A stretch of DNA of 64,000 nt from Psychrobacter immobilis (GCA_904846265.1 CAJHAA010000011.1:1-64000), one strand, 5' to 3'; shown: positions 1 to 10,080, counted from the stretch's first letter. Made by a program: numbers and translations. The notes: generated by a model from the sequence alone, not told the origin.

Positions 1-247
1 AGTCTTTAATTAATAAAGCGAACAGTGCAATCAGTTTATTGCTACGAAACCAGCGCTGATAAGCCTTGTAGACGGTATTAGGCTTACCAAAGTAAGGTGG
101 CAGATCACGCCAAGGACAGCCAACACGCATACGATATAATACGCCTTCGACTGTTTGTCTAAGATTCCCTTTGTCATAGATATTAAGTTCTAGTAATATA
201 GGTCTTAGTCTTGTCCAGTGTTGATCTTTGAGCATTGTACGAGGCAT
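1..247 (-). CDS. IS5 family transposase, N-terminal part (cut by window edge)
   Basis: An uninterrupted 82-codon frame runs from ATG at 247 off the left edge. The protein begins MPRTMLKDQHWTRLRPILLE and contains CPWRDLPPYFGKPNTVYKAY, the conserved helical N-terminal region of IS5-family transposases (IS1031/IS427 groups; DUF4096-like). The DDE catalytic residues would lie beyond the window, so whether the enzyme is intact cannot be judged. Some IS5 elements need a programmed frameshift between two ORFs, which also cannot be tested here. Confidence 0.85.
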   Translation of the reverse strand, partial: MPRTMLKDQHWTRLRPILLELNIYDKGNLRQTVEGVLYRMRVGCPWRDLPPYFGKPNTVYKAYQRWFRSNKLIALFALLIKD

Positions 248-337
248 AGCAAACGAGGTCTTTTTTGTGTGAGAACTTAAAGACTAACCGTTTGCTGTTT
301 TTTTGCCATCGTTTTATTCCCAATGTTCAACACGCCC
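1..337 (-). mobile_element. IS5-type insertion sequence, one end only
   Basis: This is the terminal part of an insertion sequence that continues beyond the left window edge. It holds the N-terminal part of a transposase plus about 90 bp of terminal non-coding DNA. On the minus strand the outer end reads GGGCGTGTTGAAC, starting at base 337, directly against a TA at 338-339. The first eight bases, GGGCGTGT, match the terminal inverted repeats of the 174-bp elements at 18691 and 22081. The exact boundary is inferred from that similarity because the other end is outside the window. The base-337 G is also the third base of the pyrF stop codon. Confidence 0.7.
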
Positions 338-1035
338 TAAATACCTTGGAGTATCTTTTGTAATTTAGCCGCAGGATCTGCTGCCTGAGTAATTGAACGA
401 CCAATCACCAAATAATCAGAACCATCATCTAACGCCTGTTTTGGCGTGCAAATACGCTTTTGATCATCTGCATTGTCGTCTAGCAAGCGAATACCAGGGG
501 TAATCAATTTAAAATCCTGACCACATAGTGTCTTGAGCGTTTTAGCTTCTTGCGCTGAACAGACCACACCATCAAGACCTGCTTTCTTGGTTAATTGTGC
601 CAATCGACTCACTTGCGCATCTAGACCATCGGTAATACCTGTTTGCATCAATGCTTGATTATCCATAGAGGTCAGCACGGTGACGGCTATCAGCAAGGTA
701 TCAAAGTTACCGTCTAACAAGCGCTGTTTAGCCAATGACATCGCCTCTAAGCCCGCGCTGGCATGCACATTGACCATCCATACGCCAAGCTCAGCTGCCG
801 CTAGTACCGCTTGAGCGGTAGTATTAGGAATATCATGAAATTTCAAGTCTAGAAATACGTCAAAATTACGCTGATGTAGCGCCTTAACTATCTCAGGACC
901 ACAGCGAGTAAATAGCTCTTTACCCACTTTTAATCGGCATGATGTTGGATCTAACTGATCAGCTAATGCTATTGATGCCTCCATCGTCATATTATCTAAA
1001 GCAACGATGACTGGGGAATTCATTGTATTATTCAT
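337..1035 (-). CDS. pyrF: orotidine 5'-phosphate decarboxylase
   Basis: PyrF decarboxylates OMP to UMP, the last step of de novo pyrimidine synthesis, in the cytoplasm. The 232-residue protein has the N-terminal VIVALDN strand and the catalytic [10 protein letters not shown] motif (Asp63, Lys65, Asp68 in this numbering). The phosphate-binding TPGIR and IGRSIT segments lie near the C terminus. Length is close to the bacterial group I family (about 230-245). The start could be ATG 1035 or the in-frame ATG at 1023; neither has a strong Shine-Dalgarno sequence. It lies 74 bp downstream of lapA. The stop codon TAG is completed by the terminal base of an IS, so the native C terminus may have differed by a few residues. 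Confidence 0.95.
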   Translation of the reverse strand: MNNTMNSPVIVALDNMTMEASIALADQLDPTSCRLKVGKELFTRCGPEIVKALHQRNFDVFLDLKFHDIPNTTAQAVLAAAELGVWMVNVHASAGLEAMSLAKQRLLDGNFDTLLIAVTVLTSMDNQALMQTGITDGLDAQVSRLAQLTKKAGLDGVVCSAQEAKTLKTLCGQDFKLITPGIRLLDDNADDQKRICTPKQALDDGSDYLVIGRSITQAADPAAKLQKILQGI

Positions 1036-1109
1036 GGTTTTACCATATCTATATCAGAATTATCAAAACACTATATATGGACTGCTCATAGATCAGTACA
1101 AAATATAAT

Positions 1110-1523
1110 TTATTCTCGCTTTTGTTTGGTAAGTGTCGCGCCTTCATCTACAGTAAGTACTTCTGCGTCTTGCACTTGCACATTGGTTGCTGTCGAACCA
1201 TAAACAGCTTCTTCCACCGTTGGCGCACTTGCTTGGCGATCAATGACAGCATTGGCTTGTGTCAATTGCGCTTGCAAGTTCACATTCGCTTTTTGCAAAC
1301 GCGAGATTTCCCACTTATTCTGTAAGACACGGAAAATAAGTAGTGCCAACAAGATGCCAATAACAATACCAAGCATAAGGCATAAAATCAGCAGCAATCC
1401 TAGATTCATCGTCGGTGCTTGCGAGAATAATAAATTTACGCCAACTTCGGTATTGTTTGCCAACACCAAACCAAGTGCATAAGCAAAGCTCAAAAACAGC
1501 AATACAAATAGTAAAAAGCGCAT
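1110..1523 (-). CDS. lapA: LapA-domain inner-membrane protein
   Basis: This 137-residue protein has two hydrophobic helices, at about residues 3-22 and 40-66. A cytoplasmic helical segment (about 68-100, Leu/Gln/Asn rich, coiled-coil-like) and a polar tail follow. This is the DUF1049/LapA layout; LapA works with LapB in controlling LPS synthesis through LpxC turnover in E. coli. The gene sits between ihfB and pyrF; in E. coli lapA-lapB precede pyrF, but no lapB lies here. ATG 1523 is preceded by AGGTAG at suitable distance. Assignment is by topology and context. Confidence 0.8.
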   Translation of the reverse strand: MRFLLFVLLFLSFAYALGLVLANNTEVGVNLLFSQAPTMNLGLLLILCLMLGIVIGILLALLIFRVLQNKWEISRLQKANVNLQAQLTQANAVIDRQASAPTVEEAVYGSTATNVQVQDAEVLTVDEGATLTKQKRE

Positions 1524-1556
1524 GAGACGTCTACCTCGATTTGGAATGTCGTTAGT

Positions 1557-1580
1557 GTTTTAAAAATAGCACTTTAAAAC
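1557..1580. repeat. AT-rich inverted repeat upstream of lapA
   Basis: Perfect 8-base arms GTTTTAAA and TTTAAAAC are separated by 8 bases in the 172-bp spacer between ihfB and lapA. It could be a weak hairpin in the ihfB-lapA transcript or a protein site. There is no adjoining T tract, so it is not called a terminator. Confidence 0.3.
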
Positions 1581-1695
1581 CTTCATCAACCCACACATTT
1601 ATATGCTTATAAACTCATTAGTGATAAATTCTAGAAAAAGTGGCTGGCAAGCACTCTTGTTAGCAATTTTACCCAATAAATACTTTATAACACAC

Positions 1696-2001
1696 TTAGC
1701 TATTTGCTACTGTATCATTGACTGCTTCACGTAATGCTTTACCTGGTTTAAAGTGCGGTATCGCTTTGGCTGGTACAGGTACGCTTTCTCCTGTCTTAGG
1801 ATTTCGACCCATACGGGCACGACGATGGTGCAGACAAAAACTGCCAAAACCACGAACTTCTACGCGTCCATCATTGGCTAACGTATCGGTCATCAAGTTT
1901 AATATTTCACGTACTGCATCATCGACTACAGTATCAGTCATATTGTCACAGTTCGCACTTAAATTACTAATAAATTCGGACTTGTTAATCGCTTGCTGCA
2001 T
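1696..2001 (-). CDS. ihfB: integration host factor beta subunit
   Basis: IHF-beta pairs with IHF-alpha to bend DNA at specific sites in transcription, replication and recombination. The 101-residue protein has the HU/IHF fold. N-terminal helices cover about 1-40, the GFGSF strand turn follows, and the long beta-arm carries RNPKTGE with the intercalating proline at its tip, followed by FKPGKALRE. The subunit is beta rather than alpha or HU by its position downstream of rpsA, as in E. coli, and by the start MQQAINKSEFI. A terminator separates it from rpsA, so it probably also has its own promoter. Confidence 0.93.
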   Translation of the reverse strand: MQQAINKSEFISNLSANCDNMTDTVVDDAVREILNLMTDTLANDGRVEVRGFGSFCLHHRRARMGRNPKTGESVPVPAKAIPHFKPGKALREAVNDTVANS

Positions 2002-2327
2002 TATTACGCTTGCCTTGTTGATTAATGGATAAGATGACTGTGAATTGAACCATCATTTTCGATAGCTGGTTACTTTTAAAACAAGCTATACATCAAGATC
2101 ATAAGGATAAATAGCCATTCACTAAAATAATCTCAGTGTCTTAAATAAGTAATAATTCACACCTCGTTACTCAATGTTGCAAATGATAGCGGATATTACG
2201 GTAAATGGAAATAAGAGTTTGCCTGTTTGAGCAAAAACCTCATTGATTAATAGGACACTTAAAATTTAAGCAAAAAAAAAGCGACCATAGTCGCTTCTTT
2301 TATAATCTTATATCAATAACGTGCAGC
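2002..2327. other. spacer between rpsA and ihfB
   Basis: No gene is seen. The right end holds the rpsA terminator (2272-2295). The remaining 270 bp of AT-rich DNA should contain the ihfB promoter, but no clear -35/-10 pair was identified. Confidence 0.6.
2272..2295 (-). terminator. rho-independent terminator of rpsA
   Basis: Read on the minus strand, AGCGAC-tatg-GTCGCT forms a 6-bp stem with a 4-base loop, followed by an unbroken run of T. It lies 33 bp after the rpsA stop codon. Confidence 0.85.
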
Positions 2328-4019
2328 TTACTGCATTTGCTCTTTGATCAAGTCACCAATTGTTTTTGGCTGTGCATCAGAACTGGCAGTAGTACTAGTC
2401 GTGCTAGTGCTGCTTAGCTCTTTAATCGCTTGACGCTCTTCAGCTTCATCTTTCGCTTTGATAGACAAGTTGATGTTGCGAGTTTTACGATCAACACTGA
2501 TGATTTTCGCTTCAACGTCATCACCAACGCTCAAATGCTTAGTCGCATCTTCAACGCGATCACGTTGAATTTCAGAGGCACGTAGATACGCTTCAACTTC
2601 GTCAGCAAGCTCGATAGTAGCGCCTTTAGCATCTACTTCTTTTACTTTACCATTAACGATAGCACCGCGGTCATTGTTGACTAGGTATTCGTTGAATGGA
2701 TCAGAGCTTAACTGCTTCACGCCTAGGCTGATACGGTTTGCTTCTGCATCTACTGACAATACCATTGCTTCAACGGTGTCGCCTTTATTGTAGTTACGGA
2801 TAGCGTCTTCGCCAGTTTCGTTCCAAGAAATATCAGATAGATGAACAAGACCATCAATACCACCGTCTAGACCGATAAAGATACCGAAGTCAGTGATTGA
2901 TTTGATCGTACCAGTGATTTTATCACCGCGCTCATGTTTCTTATCAAACTCATCCCATGGGTTAGCAAGAGTTTGTTTGATACCTAAGCTGATACGACGA
3001 CGTTCTTCATCGATATCAAGAATCATTACTTCAACTTCATCGCCCACTTGAACAACTTTTGATGGGTGGATGTTTTTGTTGGTATGATCCATTTCTGACA
3101 CGTGTACTAGACCTTCAATACCTTCAGAAATCTCAGCGAAACAACCATAATCAGTTAAGTTGGTTACGCGTGCTTTAACCACACTACCTACTGGGTAAGT
3201 GCCGCCAACGTTATCCCAAGGATCAGTACCAAGTTGTTTTAGACCTAAGCTAACGCGATTGCGCTCACGGTCAAACTTCAATACTTTAACTTTTAGGTCT
3301 TGACCAACTTCAACAACTTCAGATGGATGCTTGATACGGCGCCATGCCATGTCAGTGATGTGCAATAGACCATCGATACCACCTAGATCAACGAATGCGC
3401 CGTAATCAGTAAGGTTCTTAACGATACCTTCGATCTCGATGCCTTCTTCAAGCTTGTTCAATAGCTCTTCGCGCTCAGCTGAATTTTCAGCTTCCATAAC
3501 TGCACGACGGCTAACAACAACGTTGTTGCGTTTTTGATCAAGTTTGATGACTTTGAATTCTAGCTCTTTACCTTCAAGATGCGTGGTGTCACGGATAGGA
3601 CGTACATCTACCAATGAACCTGGTAGGAACGCGCGTACTGAACCGATATCTACAGTGAAACCGCCTTTCACTTTGCTTGAGATAATACCTTTTACGATTT
3701 CATCATTATCAGCGATTTTTTCAAGGAAGTTCCAAGTTTCAACACGTTTGGCTTTTTCACGTGAAAGCAAGGTTTGACCCATGCCGTTATCAACCGCTTC
3801 AACCACGACATCAACGCTATCGCCAACTTCAACTTCAAGTTCGCCTTCTTCGCTTAAAAACTCTTCACGAGCGACGATACCTTCAGATTTCAGACCAGTA
3901 TCAACAGTGATCCAGTCGTTATCAATGGCCACAACAGTACCAGTGATAACCGAGCCACGCTCGATATCCAGACCTGTTTCTTCGATGCTCGCTTCAAATA
4001 GTTCAGCAAATGATTCCAT
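2328..4019 (-). CDS. rpsA: 30S ribosomal protein S1
   Basis: S1 binds mRNA leaders and delivers them to the 30S subunit. The 563-residue product (E. coli 557) contains six S1/OB-fold repeats. The two N-terminal ribosome-binding ones are followed by four RNA-binding ones with recurring motifs such as [27 protein letters not shown] and [13 protein letters not shown]. The C-terminal tail is Ser/Thr rich ([11 protein letters not shown]). ATG 4019 is preceded by AAGGTAG. It follows cmk, the usual arrangement. A 310-bp leader/spacer upstream leaves room for a dedicated promoter and autoregulation as known for S1, but no regulatory structure was proven here. Confidence 0.98.
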   Translation of the reverse strand: MESFAELFEASIEETGLDIERGSVITGTVVAIDNDWITVDTGLKSEGIVAREEFLSEEGELEVEVGDSVDVVVEAVDNGMGQTLLSREKAKRVETWNFLEKIADNDEIVKGIISSKVKGGFTVDIGSVRAFLPGSLVDVRPIRDTTHLEGKELEFKVIKLDQKRNNVVVSRRAVMEAENSAEREELLNKLEEGIEIEGIVKNLTDYGAFVDLGGIDGLLHITDMAWRRIKHPSEVVEVGQDLKVKVLKFDRERNRVSLGLKQLGTDPWDNVGGTYPVGSVVKARVTNLTDYGCFAEISEGIEGLVHVSEMDHTNKNIHPSKVVQVGDEVEVMILDIDEERRRISLGIKQTLANPWDEFDKKHERGDKITGTIKSITDFGIFIGLDGGIDGLVHLSDISWNETGEDAIRNYNKGDTVEAMVLSVDAEANRISLGVKQLSSDPFNEYLVNNDRGAIVNGKVKEVDAKGATIELADEVEAYLRASEIQRDRVEDATKHLSVGDDVEAKIISVDRKTRNINLSIKAKDEAEERQAIKELSSTSTTSTTASSDAQPKTIGDLIKEQMQ

Positions 4020-4329
4020 TATGTCTACCTTTGTATAGCCGTATCCTGTCCAGCACAGTACGGATCAAATTTATGATTGCATAAAACGAGAATACTGGTT
4101 TTATATCCCATACAATCATATATAAAAACGTTTGTTGTTAGTAAGCATATAACTTATTAAACTCACTAGCAACAACTGTCTTATATTGCAATGCCTTATA
4201 CTTTTAAATCTCTATGATTTAGAAAGAATATTTTTATCACTCTCTAGAGATAATTAGCGTCTACTACTGTGATTTTATACTAAAATCAAGCGTATAGGAA
4301 ACTTTTTCATACTTACTAACTTGTTTTTA
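4020..4329. other. spacer between cmk and rpsA
   Basis: No coding potential is seen. It probably holds the rpsA promoter and leader, the latter a known S1 autoregulation site in E. coli. A gapped inverted repeat near 4131-4170 (GTTGTTAGT opposite ACTAGCAACAAC) is weak. Confidence 0.5.
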
Positions 4330-5112
4330 TTAACTATTAAAGAAAATACCTTTATCCTGACAATGTCTTTTCACTTGTGCATAAACTTCATCAGCATCTA
4401 AGTTAGAGCTATCTAGTAGTAGAGCATCTTCTGCAGGCTTTGATGGTGCAGTCGCTCGATTCTCATCACGATCATCACGAGCTTTAATTGTCGCTAAAAT
4501 CGCGTCAAAATCTGCCGTCTGACCAGCATTTATTAACTGTGTTACGCGGCGCTCGGCACGCGCTTCAGCACTGGCAGTCAAATATACTTTTACATCCGCA
4601 TCTGGGAACACCACCGTCCCCATATCGCGACCATCAGCGACCAATCCAGAACGAGTTGCCATATCTTGTTGCAACTTTAGTAATGCTTGACGAACTTTTG
4701 GAAATACTGCTATTTGTGATGCATAGCCGCCCACGGTCTCATTACGAACCTGCTCACCAACCGCTTCACCATTCACTAAAATATCAACACGTCCTGATGC
4801 ATTGTTAGGTACAAAAGCAATCTCTAGGCGCTGCGTTAATGCTAATACAGCCATCTCGTCAATGGCTTGGATTCCGTCTGCCGCAACTAATCCCGCTTCA
4901 AATGCTTTGAGTCCAACGATACGATACAGAGCACCTGAATCCAGCAGTTGATACTTCAATGCTTGGGCCAAACGCCACGTAACCGTACCTTTACCTGCTC
5001 CACTTGGTCCATCAATGCAGATAACTGGGTAGCGCAACACTGGCGCTTGGTTATCATTACTGCCAGAACTAAAGTTATCAAGTATAGCGTTATCAGCTGT
5101 AGAAACGGTCAT
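4330..5112 (-). CDS. cmk: cytidylate kinase
   Basis: Cmk phosphorylates CMP and dCMP to the diphosphates. The P-loop GPSGAGKGT, the LLDSGALYR nucleotide-binding stretch and the DGRDMGTVVFPDADVKVYL region are clear. The longest frame opens with GTG at 5121. The ATG three codons in, at 5112, is preceded by GTGAG at better spacing and is preferred (260 residues). About 28 extra N-terminal residues before the core compared with E. coli (227) are Ser/Asn/Asp rich. It is upstream of rpsA as in many gamma-proteobacteria. Confidence 0.95.
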   Translation of the reverse strand: MTVSTADNAILDNFSSGSNDNQAPVLRYPVICIDGPSGAGKGTVTWRLAQALKYQLLDSGALYRIVGLKAFEAGLVAADGIQAIDEMAVLALTQRLEIAFVPNNASGRVDILVNGEAVGEQVRNETVGGYASQIAVFPKVRQALLKLQQDMATRSGLVADGRDMGTVVFPDADVKVYLTASAEARAERRVTQLINAGQTADFDAILATIKARDDRDENRATAPSKPAEDALLLDSSNLDADEVYAQVKRHCQDKGIFFNS

Positions 5113-5283
5113 AATACTCACTTAATAGTAGACGATACTGATACGGCTTAGTACATGCTAGCTGCAGAACAATATTTACTTATTTATCAAACGCTTGACA
5201 ATTAATTCATCATTCCGTCATCAAATAGGGCGATATTATAGCAAAGAAACCTACCCATCACTAGCAGCAAGACCGATATCTTG

Positions 5284-5859
5284 TTAATTGCTTATATTGT
5301 CTTTCCTTTTTGCCGCTTTTCGTCGTTCACGGAAAAAGGTCTTAAGCATCTGGCTGCTATGCTCACGACATAAGCCATTATGTACTTCGATAGCATGATT
5401 ATAAAAAGGCTGTATCGGTAAATTTATCTGACTACCAACCATACCCGCTCGTGGCTCGCTTGCTGCATAAACCAATCTATCTACCCGCGCATGAATGAGC
5501 GCTCCGATACACATCGTACAAGGCTCTAAGGTAACATATAACGTTGTCTGTAATGGTAAACGATAGTTTTTTAAGCGCGCACACGCTTCTCTTAATGCGA
5601 CAATCTCGGCATGAGCGGTCACATCGTGACGCCCGATTGGTTCGTTAAATCCTTGACCAACAATCTGCTGATTATGTACCAGTATCGCTCCTACCGGCAC
5701 TTCCCCACGCTCAGCACCCTGTTTGGCAAGTTTAAGAGCTATGTTCATCCAGCTCATATCTTGAAGTGACCAAAATGTGCTGGCTTGCATATCTTCAATA
5801 ACTAACTGACTATTTGCAGTTGGATGTGGCTTCAAGCTTATATTTTGTATATGTTTCAT
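5284..5859 (-). CDS. tadA: tRNA adenosine(34) deaminase
   Basis: TadA converts A34 to inosine in tRNA-Arg(ACG). The zinc deaminase motifs are present: HAEIVAL (zinc His and catalytic Glu) and PCTMC (two zinc Cys). The core begins around MSWMNIALKLAKQGA. The frame from ATG 5859 gives 191 residues, with about 33 poorly conserved residues before the core. Internal ATGs at 5790, 5757 and 5748 are alternative starts and none has a convincing ribosome site. It lies 12 bp downstream of ung, so the two are probably cotranscribed. Confidence 0.93.
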   Translation of the reverse strand: MKHIQNISLKPHPTANSQLVIEDMQASTFWSLQDMSWMNIALKLAKQGAERGEVPVGAILVHNQQIVGQGFNEPIGRHDVTAHAEIVALREACARLKNYRLPLQTTLYVTLEPCTMCIGALIHARVDRLVYAASEPRAGMVGSQINLPIQPFYNHAIEVHNGLCREHSSQMLKTFFRERRKAAKRKDNISN

Positions 5860-5871
5860 TTATTTTGACAA

Positions 5872-6609
5872 CTATTGCGGTAATTGCCAATCGATAGGCG
5901 TTTGCCCATACTGTACCAGATAATCATTGGTCTTAGAAAACGGCTTGGAACCAAAGAATCCACCACGATTGGCAGCAAGTGGTGATGGATGTACAGCGGT
6001 CAGAATAAGATGCTTATCAGTATTGATATATTTGCCTTTTTTCTGTGCTTTACTGCCCCACAATATAAATACGGTATGTTCTGTTTGTTCATTAACCACA
6101 TCAATCACCGCATCGGTAAACTGCTCCCAGCCTTTATTTTGATGACTATTTGGCTCACTTTCTCGCACGGTCAGAGAACTATTTAATAGCAAAACTCCTT
6201 GCTGCGCCCAGTAAGTCAGGTCGCCATGTTTTGAAGGTGCGATACCAACGTCACTCGCCATCTCTTTTAACAAATTATTGAGTGAGGGTGGCTTTGGAAT
6301 GGCTTTGGGCACTGAAAATGATAAGCCCATTGCCTGCCCTGGTCCATGATAAGGATCTTGACCTAGTATCACGACTTTAACTTGTGATAAAGGGGTCAGG
6401 TTTAACGCGTTAAATATTAAGGGTGCTGGCGGATAGATGCTGTTTTCTGATTGATAGGCTTCTTTTAAAAACGCACGCAAGTCGTCCATATTGTTAGAAG
6501 TTAACTCGTTTGCTAACGCCGTTTTCCAATCTTCTGGCAAGCGCACATTGTCTAAAATAGCCTGCTTTTGCGCTGGTGTTTTTGGCGTTTGTTCATCGAA
6601 TAATTCCAT
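5872..6609 (-). CDS. ung: uracil-DNA glycosylase
   Basis: Ung removes uracil from DNA by base excision. The 245-residue protein carries the family 1 signature GQDPYHGPGQAMGLSFSV (catalytic Asp in QDPYH) and the C-terminal HPSPLAA loop that inserts into the minor groove. ATG 6609 has AAAGGAC seven bases upstream. Length is near the E. coli enzyme (229), with a longer N terminus. The gene is followed closely by tadA. Confidence 0.97.
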   Translation of the reverse strand: MELFDEQTPKTPAQKQAILDNVRLPEDWKTALANELTSNNMDDLRAFLKEAYQSENSIYPPAPLIFNALNLTPLSQVKVVILGQDPYHGPGQAMGLSFSVPKAIPKPPSLNNLLKEMASDVGIAPSKHGDLTYWAQQGVLLLNSSLTVRESEPNSHQNKGWEQFTDAVIDVVNEQTEHTVFILWGSKAQKKGKYINTDKHLILTAVHPSPLAANRGGFFGSKPFSKTNDYLVQYGQTPIDWQLPQ

Positions 6610-6726
6610 AGTATGTCCTTTTATATTTGTTATCGATTAGATAAATATCGAATGGGGGGCGTGAACTAATCTCGCACATGAGAGCTAGTGATTTCATACT
6701 TTGATGTTGTTATGAATTATAGCAAT

Positions 6727-6761
6727 AAAAAAACGGCTACCACAGTAACATGGTAACCGTT
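6727..6761 (-). terminator. terminator of clpA
   Basis: On the minus strand an 11-bp stem (AACGGTTACCA with TGGTAGCCGTT, one G-U pair) is followed by a run of seven T. It lies 24 bp after the clpA stop and ends clpA transcription before ung. Confidence 0.88.
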
Positions 6762-6784
6762 GTTATTACATTATTAGCAAAAAC

Positions 6785-9358
6785 TTAGCTGGCGAGTGAT
6801 TCAGAGTCTAGATGTGGCTCATGAGTCTCAACGACCGTCAAGATAATACGACTATCTGCTGATCCTTTATCTGTAGACTTATAATCCGTCTTACCACTGT
6901 ACTTATCAAGCTTAACAGAATCACCATCTTGCTCATCATTAGCTTCAGGTTCTAAGGTAAGATGTACTACCCCGCCATTGACCAAATCACCAAACAAAAT
7001 CATACTTGCTAATGACTTTTTGATCTCATCTTGAATCAGACGCTGCATTGGGCGTGCACCCATTAGGCGATCATAGCCTTTGTTAGCCAAGTAATCGCGT
7101 ACTTCGTCATCAATCTCTAAAGTGACTTGTTTATCATCAAGCTGAACTTGTAGCTCAACCAAGAATTTATCAACCACAGATACCACCACGGAGGTATCTA
7201 ATGAGTTAAATTGGATGATGGCATCTAAACGGTTACGGAACTCTGGCGTAAAGACACGTTTGAGCGACTCTGTATTATCACGGCTATGGTCTTGCTGAGT
7301 AAAGCCCATTGAAGAGCGGCTAATACTATCAGCACCGACGTTGGTCGTCATAATCACAATGACTTGCTTAAAGATAGCCACACGACCATTGTTATCAGTC
7401 AACGTACCATGATCCATGACTTGCAGTAACAAGTTGAAGACATCAGGGTGCGCTTTTTCAATCTCATCAAGCAATAACACACAATGTGGATGTTGATTGA
7501 TTTTTTCAGTCAACAAACCACCTTGATCATAACCGACATAGCCAGGAGGCGCACCAATCAAACGCGATGCAGTATGGGCTTCCATATACTCTGACATATC
7601 AAAACGAACCAATTCTACGCCTAACAAATTTGCCAATTGACGTGAAACTTCGGTTTTACCCACCCCAGTAGGACCGGCAAACATGAAGGAACCAATTGGC
7701 TTATCTGGTGCTTTGAGACCAGCACGTGATAGCTTAATCGCATCGGCTAATGTTTCAATTGCCTCATCTTGACCAAACACTAAATGCTTAAGATCACGAT
7801 CTAAGTGCTGAAGAATACTCTTATCATCACTCGATACTGACTTGGGAGGAATACGTGCAAGCTTGGCAACAATCGCCTCAATATCTGCCACATCGATTTT
7901 CATCGGTGGTTTTTTCTTAGCCTTGGCAATTTTTGACTCACTGAACGATTTGGCGCGATCATTGGCTTTTGCAGTTTCCGCTTCATCCTGCATTTCGCTA
8001 TCGCTATACGTGTCGCCATCGAGACCCTCAACATCGGCATCAATCTGAGCATCAAAATCTTGCTCTATATCCGCAATGAAGCTTTCTTCTGCATCAATAT
8101 CATCAGCATCAGGAATCACGCCTAAACGCTTATAGGCACCTGCTTCGTCAATCACATCAATCGCTTTATCTGGTAAAAAACGCTCGTGAATATGCTTAGC
8201 AGATAATTGAACGGCGGTGACCAATGCTTCATCGGTATATTCAACGTTATGAAATTCCTCATAACGAGGCTTCAGACCGCGCAAAATATCAATGGTATCG
8301 TCGACACTCGGCTCTTTGACATCAATCTTCTGAAAGCGACGTGACAGTGCATGGTCTTTTTCAAACACTTGACGGTATTCGGTAAAGGTAGTTGAGCCGA
8401 TACAGCGCAGCTCACCATTAGCAAGTGCTGGCTTAATCAAGTTTGATACGTCCATATTGCTGCTCATTGACGACCCTGCGCCAATAATCATATGAATCTC
8501 ATCAATAAACAAGATTGCATTGGGCTTTTTCTTTAGCGCATCAAGCAGTGACTTCATGCGTTTTTCGAAATCACCACGGTATTTAGTACCAGCGATTAAT
8601 GAGCCAATATCAAGGCTATAAATCACGCAGCCATTCAATGGTTTCGGTGCTTTATCATTAATAATCAACCACGCCAAACCTTCAGCAATCGAGGTTTTAC
8701 CGACGCCTGGCTCACCAACCAATAACGGGTTATTTTTACGGCGACGACACAGTACTTGCGCGGCGCGCTCAATTTCAGGGCCACGTCCAATTAATGGATC
8801 CGTCTTACCTTCAGCCGCACGCTGGTTTAGGTTGGTCGCAAACTCAACCAAGGGATCTTTACTGGTTTTTTCTGAGGTACTACGGCGTTCACCCGTCATA
8901 GAAGCACGTGGCTCAGATGGCTCGTCTTTATCTTGACCATGCGATAAGTACTGGGTCAGCTCAAGACGGCTAATACCCTGCTTTTTGAGCAAATAAACGG
9001 CATAAGTATCGTGCTCTGAAAACATAGACACTAAAATGTCTGAGCCTTCAACAAGGCGACCACCACCAATAGATTGTACATGGAAAATAGCACGCTGCAG
9101 AATACGATCAAAGCTTTGGGTTGGCTGCGGTGACTGCTCAGTGTCTGCGTCTACCGTTGGCGTATGCTTATTGATATAAGCTTCTAACTCGGTACGCAGC
9201 GTTGAAACATTGGCATTACAGGCAGTTAGTGTATTGGCAGCGTGAGTATTCTCTAATAACGCCAATAATAGATGCTCAACAGTGAGGTACTCATGCGATT
9301 TTTGGCGCGCAAGTGTCATTGCTAAACGCAAAGAAACTTCAAGATGACGACTTAACAT
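6785..9358 (-). CDS. clpA: ATP-dependent Clp protease ATP-binding subunit ClpA
   Basis: ClpA unfolds substrates and feeds them to ClpP; ClpS redirects it to N-degron substrates. The Clp N-domain spans about 1-145. AAA+ module 1 has Walker [10 protein letters not shown] near 215 and DEIH near 287. Module 2 has GPTGVGKTE near 562. The ClpP-docking loop is MGF at about 684-686 instead of the usual IGL/IGF. The protein has 857 residues against 758 in E. coli. The excess is a strongly acidic insert at about 414-482 between the modules and a polar C-terminal tail after about 803. ATG 9358 has AGGAAG upstream. clpS is upstream on the same strand but 722 bp away. Confidence 0.97.
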   Translation of the reverse strand: MLSRHLEVSLRLAMTLARQKSHEYLTVEHLLLALLENTHAANTLTACNANVSTLRTELEAYINKHTPTVDADTEQSPQPTQSFDRILQRAIFHVQSIGGGRLVEGSDILVSMFSEHDTYAVYLLKKQGISRLELTQYLSHGQDKDEPSEPRASMTGERRSTSEKTSKDPLVEFATNLNQRAAEGKTDPLIGRGPEIERAAQVLCRRRKNNPLLVGEPGVGKTSIAEGLAWLIINDKAPKPLNGCVIYSLDIGSLIAGTKYRGDFEKRMKSLLDALKKKPNAILFIDEIHMIIGAGSSMSSNMDVSNLIKPALANGELRCIGSTTFTEYRQVFEKDHALSRRFQKIDVKEPSVDDTIDILRGLKPRYEEFHNVEYTDEALVTAVQLSAKHIHERFLPDKAIDVIDEAGAYKRLGVIPDADDIDAEESFIADIEQDFDAQIDADVEGLDGDTYSDSEMQDEAETAKANDRAKSFSESKIAKAKKKPPMKIDVADIEAIVAKLARIPPKSVSSDDKSILQHLDRDLKHLVFGQDEAIETLADAIKLSRAGLKAPDKPIGSFMFAGPTGVGKTEVSRQLANLLGVELVRFDMSEYMEAHTASRLIGAPPGYVGYDQGGLLTEKINQHPHCVLLLDEIEKAHPDVFNLLLQVMDHGTLTDNNGRVAIFKQVIVIMTTNVGADSISRSSMGFTQQDHSRDNTESLKRVFTPEFRNRLDAIIQFNSLDTSVVVSVVDKFLVELQVQLDDKQVTLEIDDEVRDYLANKGYDRLMGARPMQRLIQDEIKKSLASMILFGDLVNGGVVHLTLEPEANDEQDGDSVKLDKYSGKTDYKSTDKGSADSRIILTVVETHEPHLDSESLAS

Positions 9359-10080
9359 AACGACTTCCTACGGTTATACCTATCTTTATAATTGATAGCT
9401 TTATGAATGAGTTAGTAAGTAAATCAGGGCGACAGATGGATTGTTCAAGGGCTAAATCTGTATTATCAAAAGACTGCGCTAAATGATATTGACCATGTAT
9501 TACTCAAGTAGCAGTGCTATCTACTTATCACCAATTAAGCGTTTTGATCACTCATACTTGCTTTTCTTTATCTCAACACGATACTTAAGAAGAGTCAATC
9601 TATTAACACAGACTAAAATGTATCAAGGCGTACTGCGCATCAATATTTATAGTAACGAAATAGTATGAAAGCTTCAAAAGCTGAGCAAATAAAGGAGAAA
9701 TCGGTAATAGAATAATAAATGAGAGAATGAAAGATACAAATGACTTTTTTAAGCCATCAGCTGATTAAATTATAGAAAAACTCAAGTTAATAGGATGACT
9801 AGAAAATGATACGAGTGCAGCAATCATTTCTATAAAATTTAGACAGCTGTTTGATGTGATGACTTAATATAGATAAGGGTATATTAAAGAAAAATCAAGG
9901 TTAGGAAATTTTTATAATAAGGAATTTATGAGTGACTGCTTGGATACAGAGTACCTATCAAGCTCAAAATGAGCGGTTTTTAGAGCTTGACAGGGTTTCT
10001 AAACGATAAGACCATTGGAAATAATAAGATAAAAACACGAAAAGAAGATAAAACTTTAAATTCATATTTACGCTATTTTC
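9359..10080. other. 722-bp spacer between clpS and clpA
   Basis: This AT-rich stretch has no convincing gene; short open frames lack ribosome sites and recognisable content. Near the clpS end is a hairpin, TCAAGCTC (9958-9965) with GAGCTTGA (9983-9990), without a T tract. It presumably contains the clpA promoter and perhaps the clpS transcript end. The length is unusual because clpS and clpA normally lie close together. Confidence 0.55.

Noticed and set aside
4131..4170. Gapped inverted repeat in the rpsA leader
   Set aside because: Arms match only with a gap and the region is AT-rich; not reliable as a regulatory structure.
9483..9668. Short plus-strand ORF in the clpS-clpA gap
   Set aside because: Composition is typical of random AT-rich DNA and no ribosome site or family motif is present.
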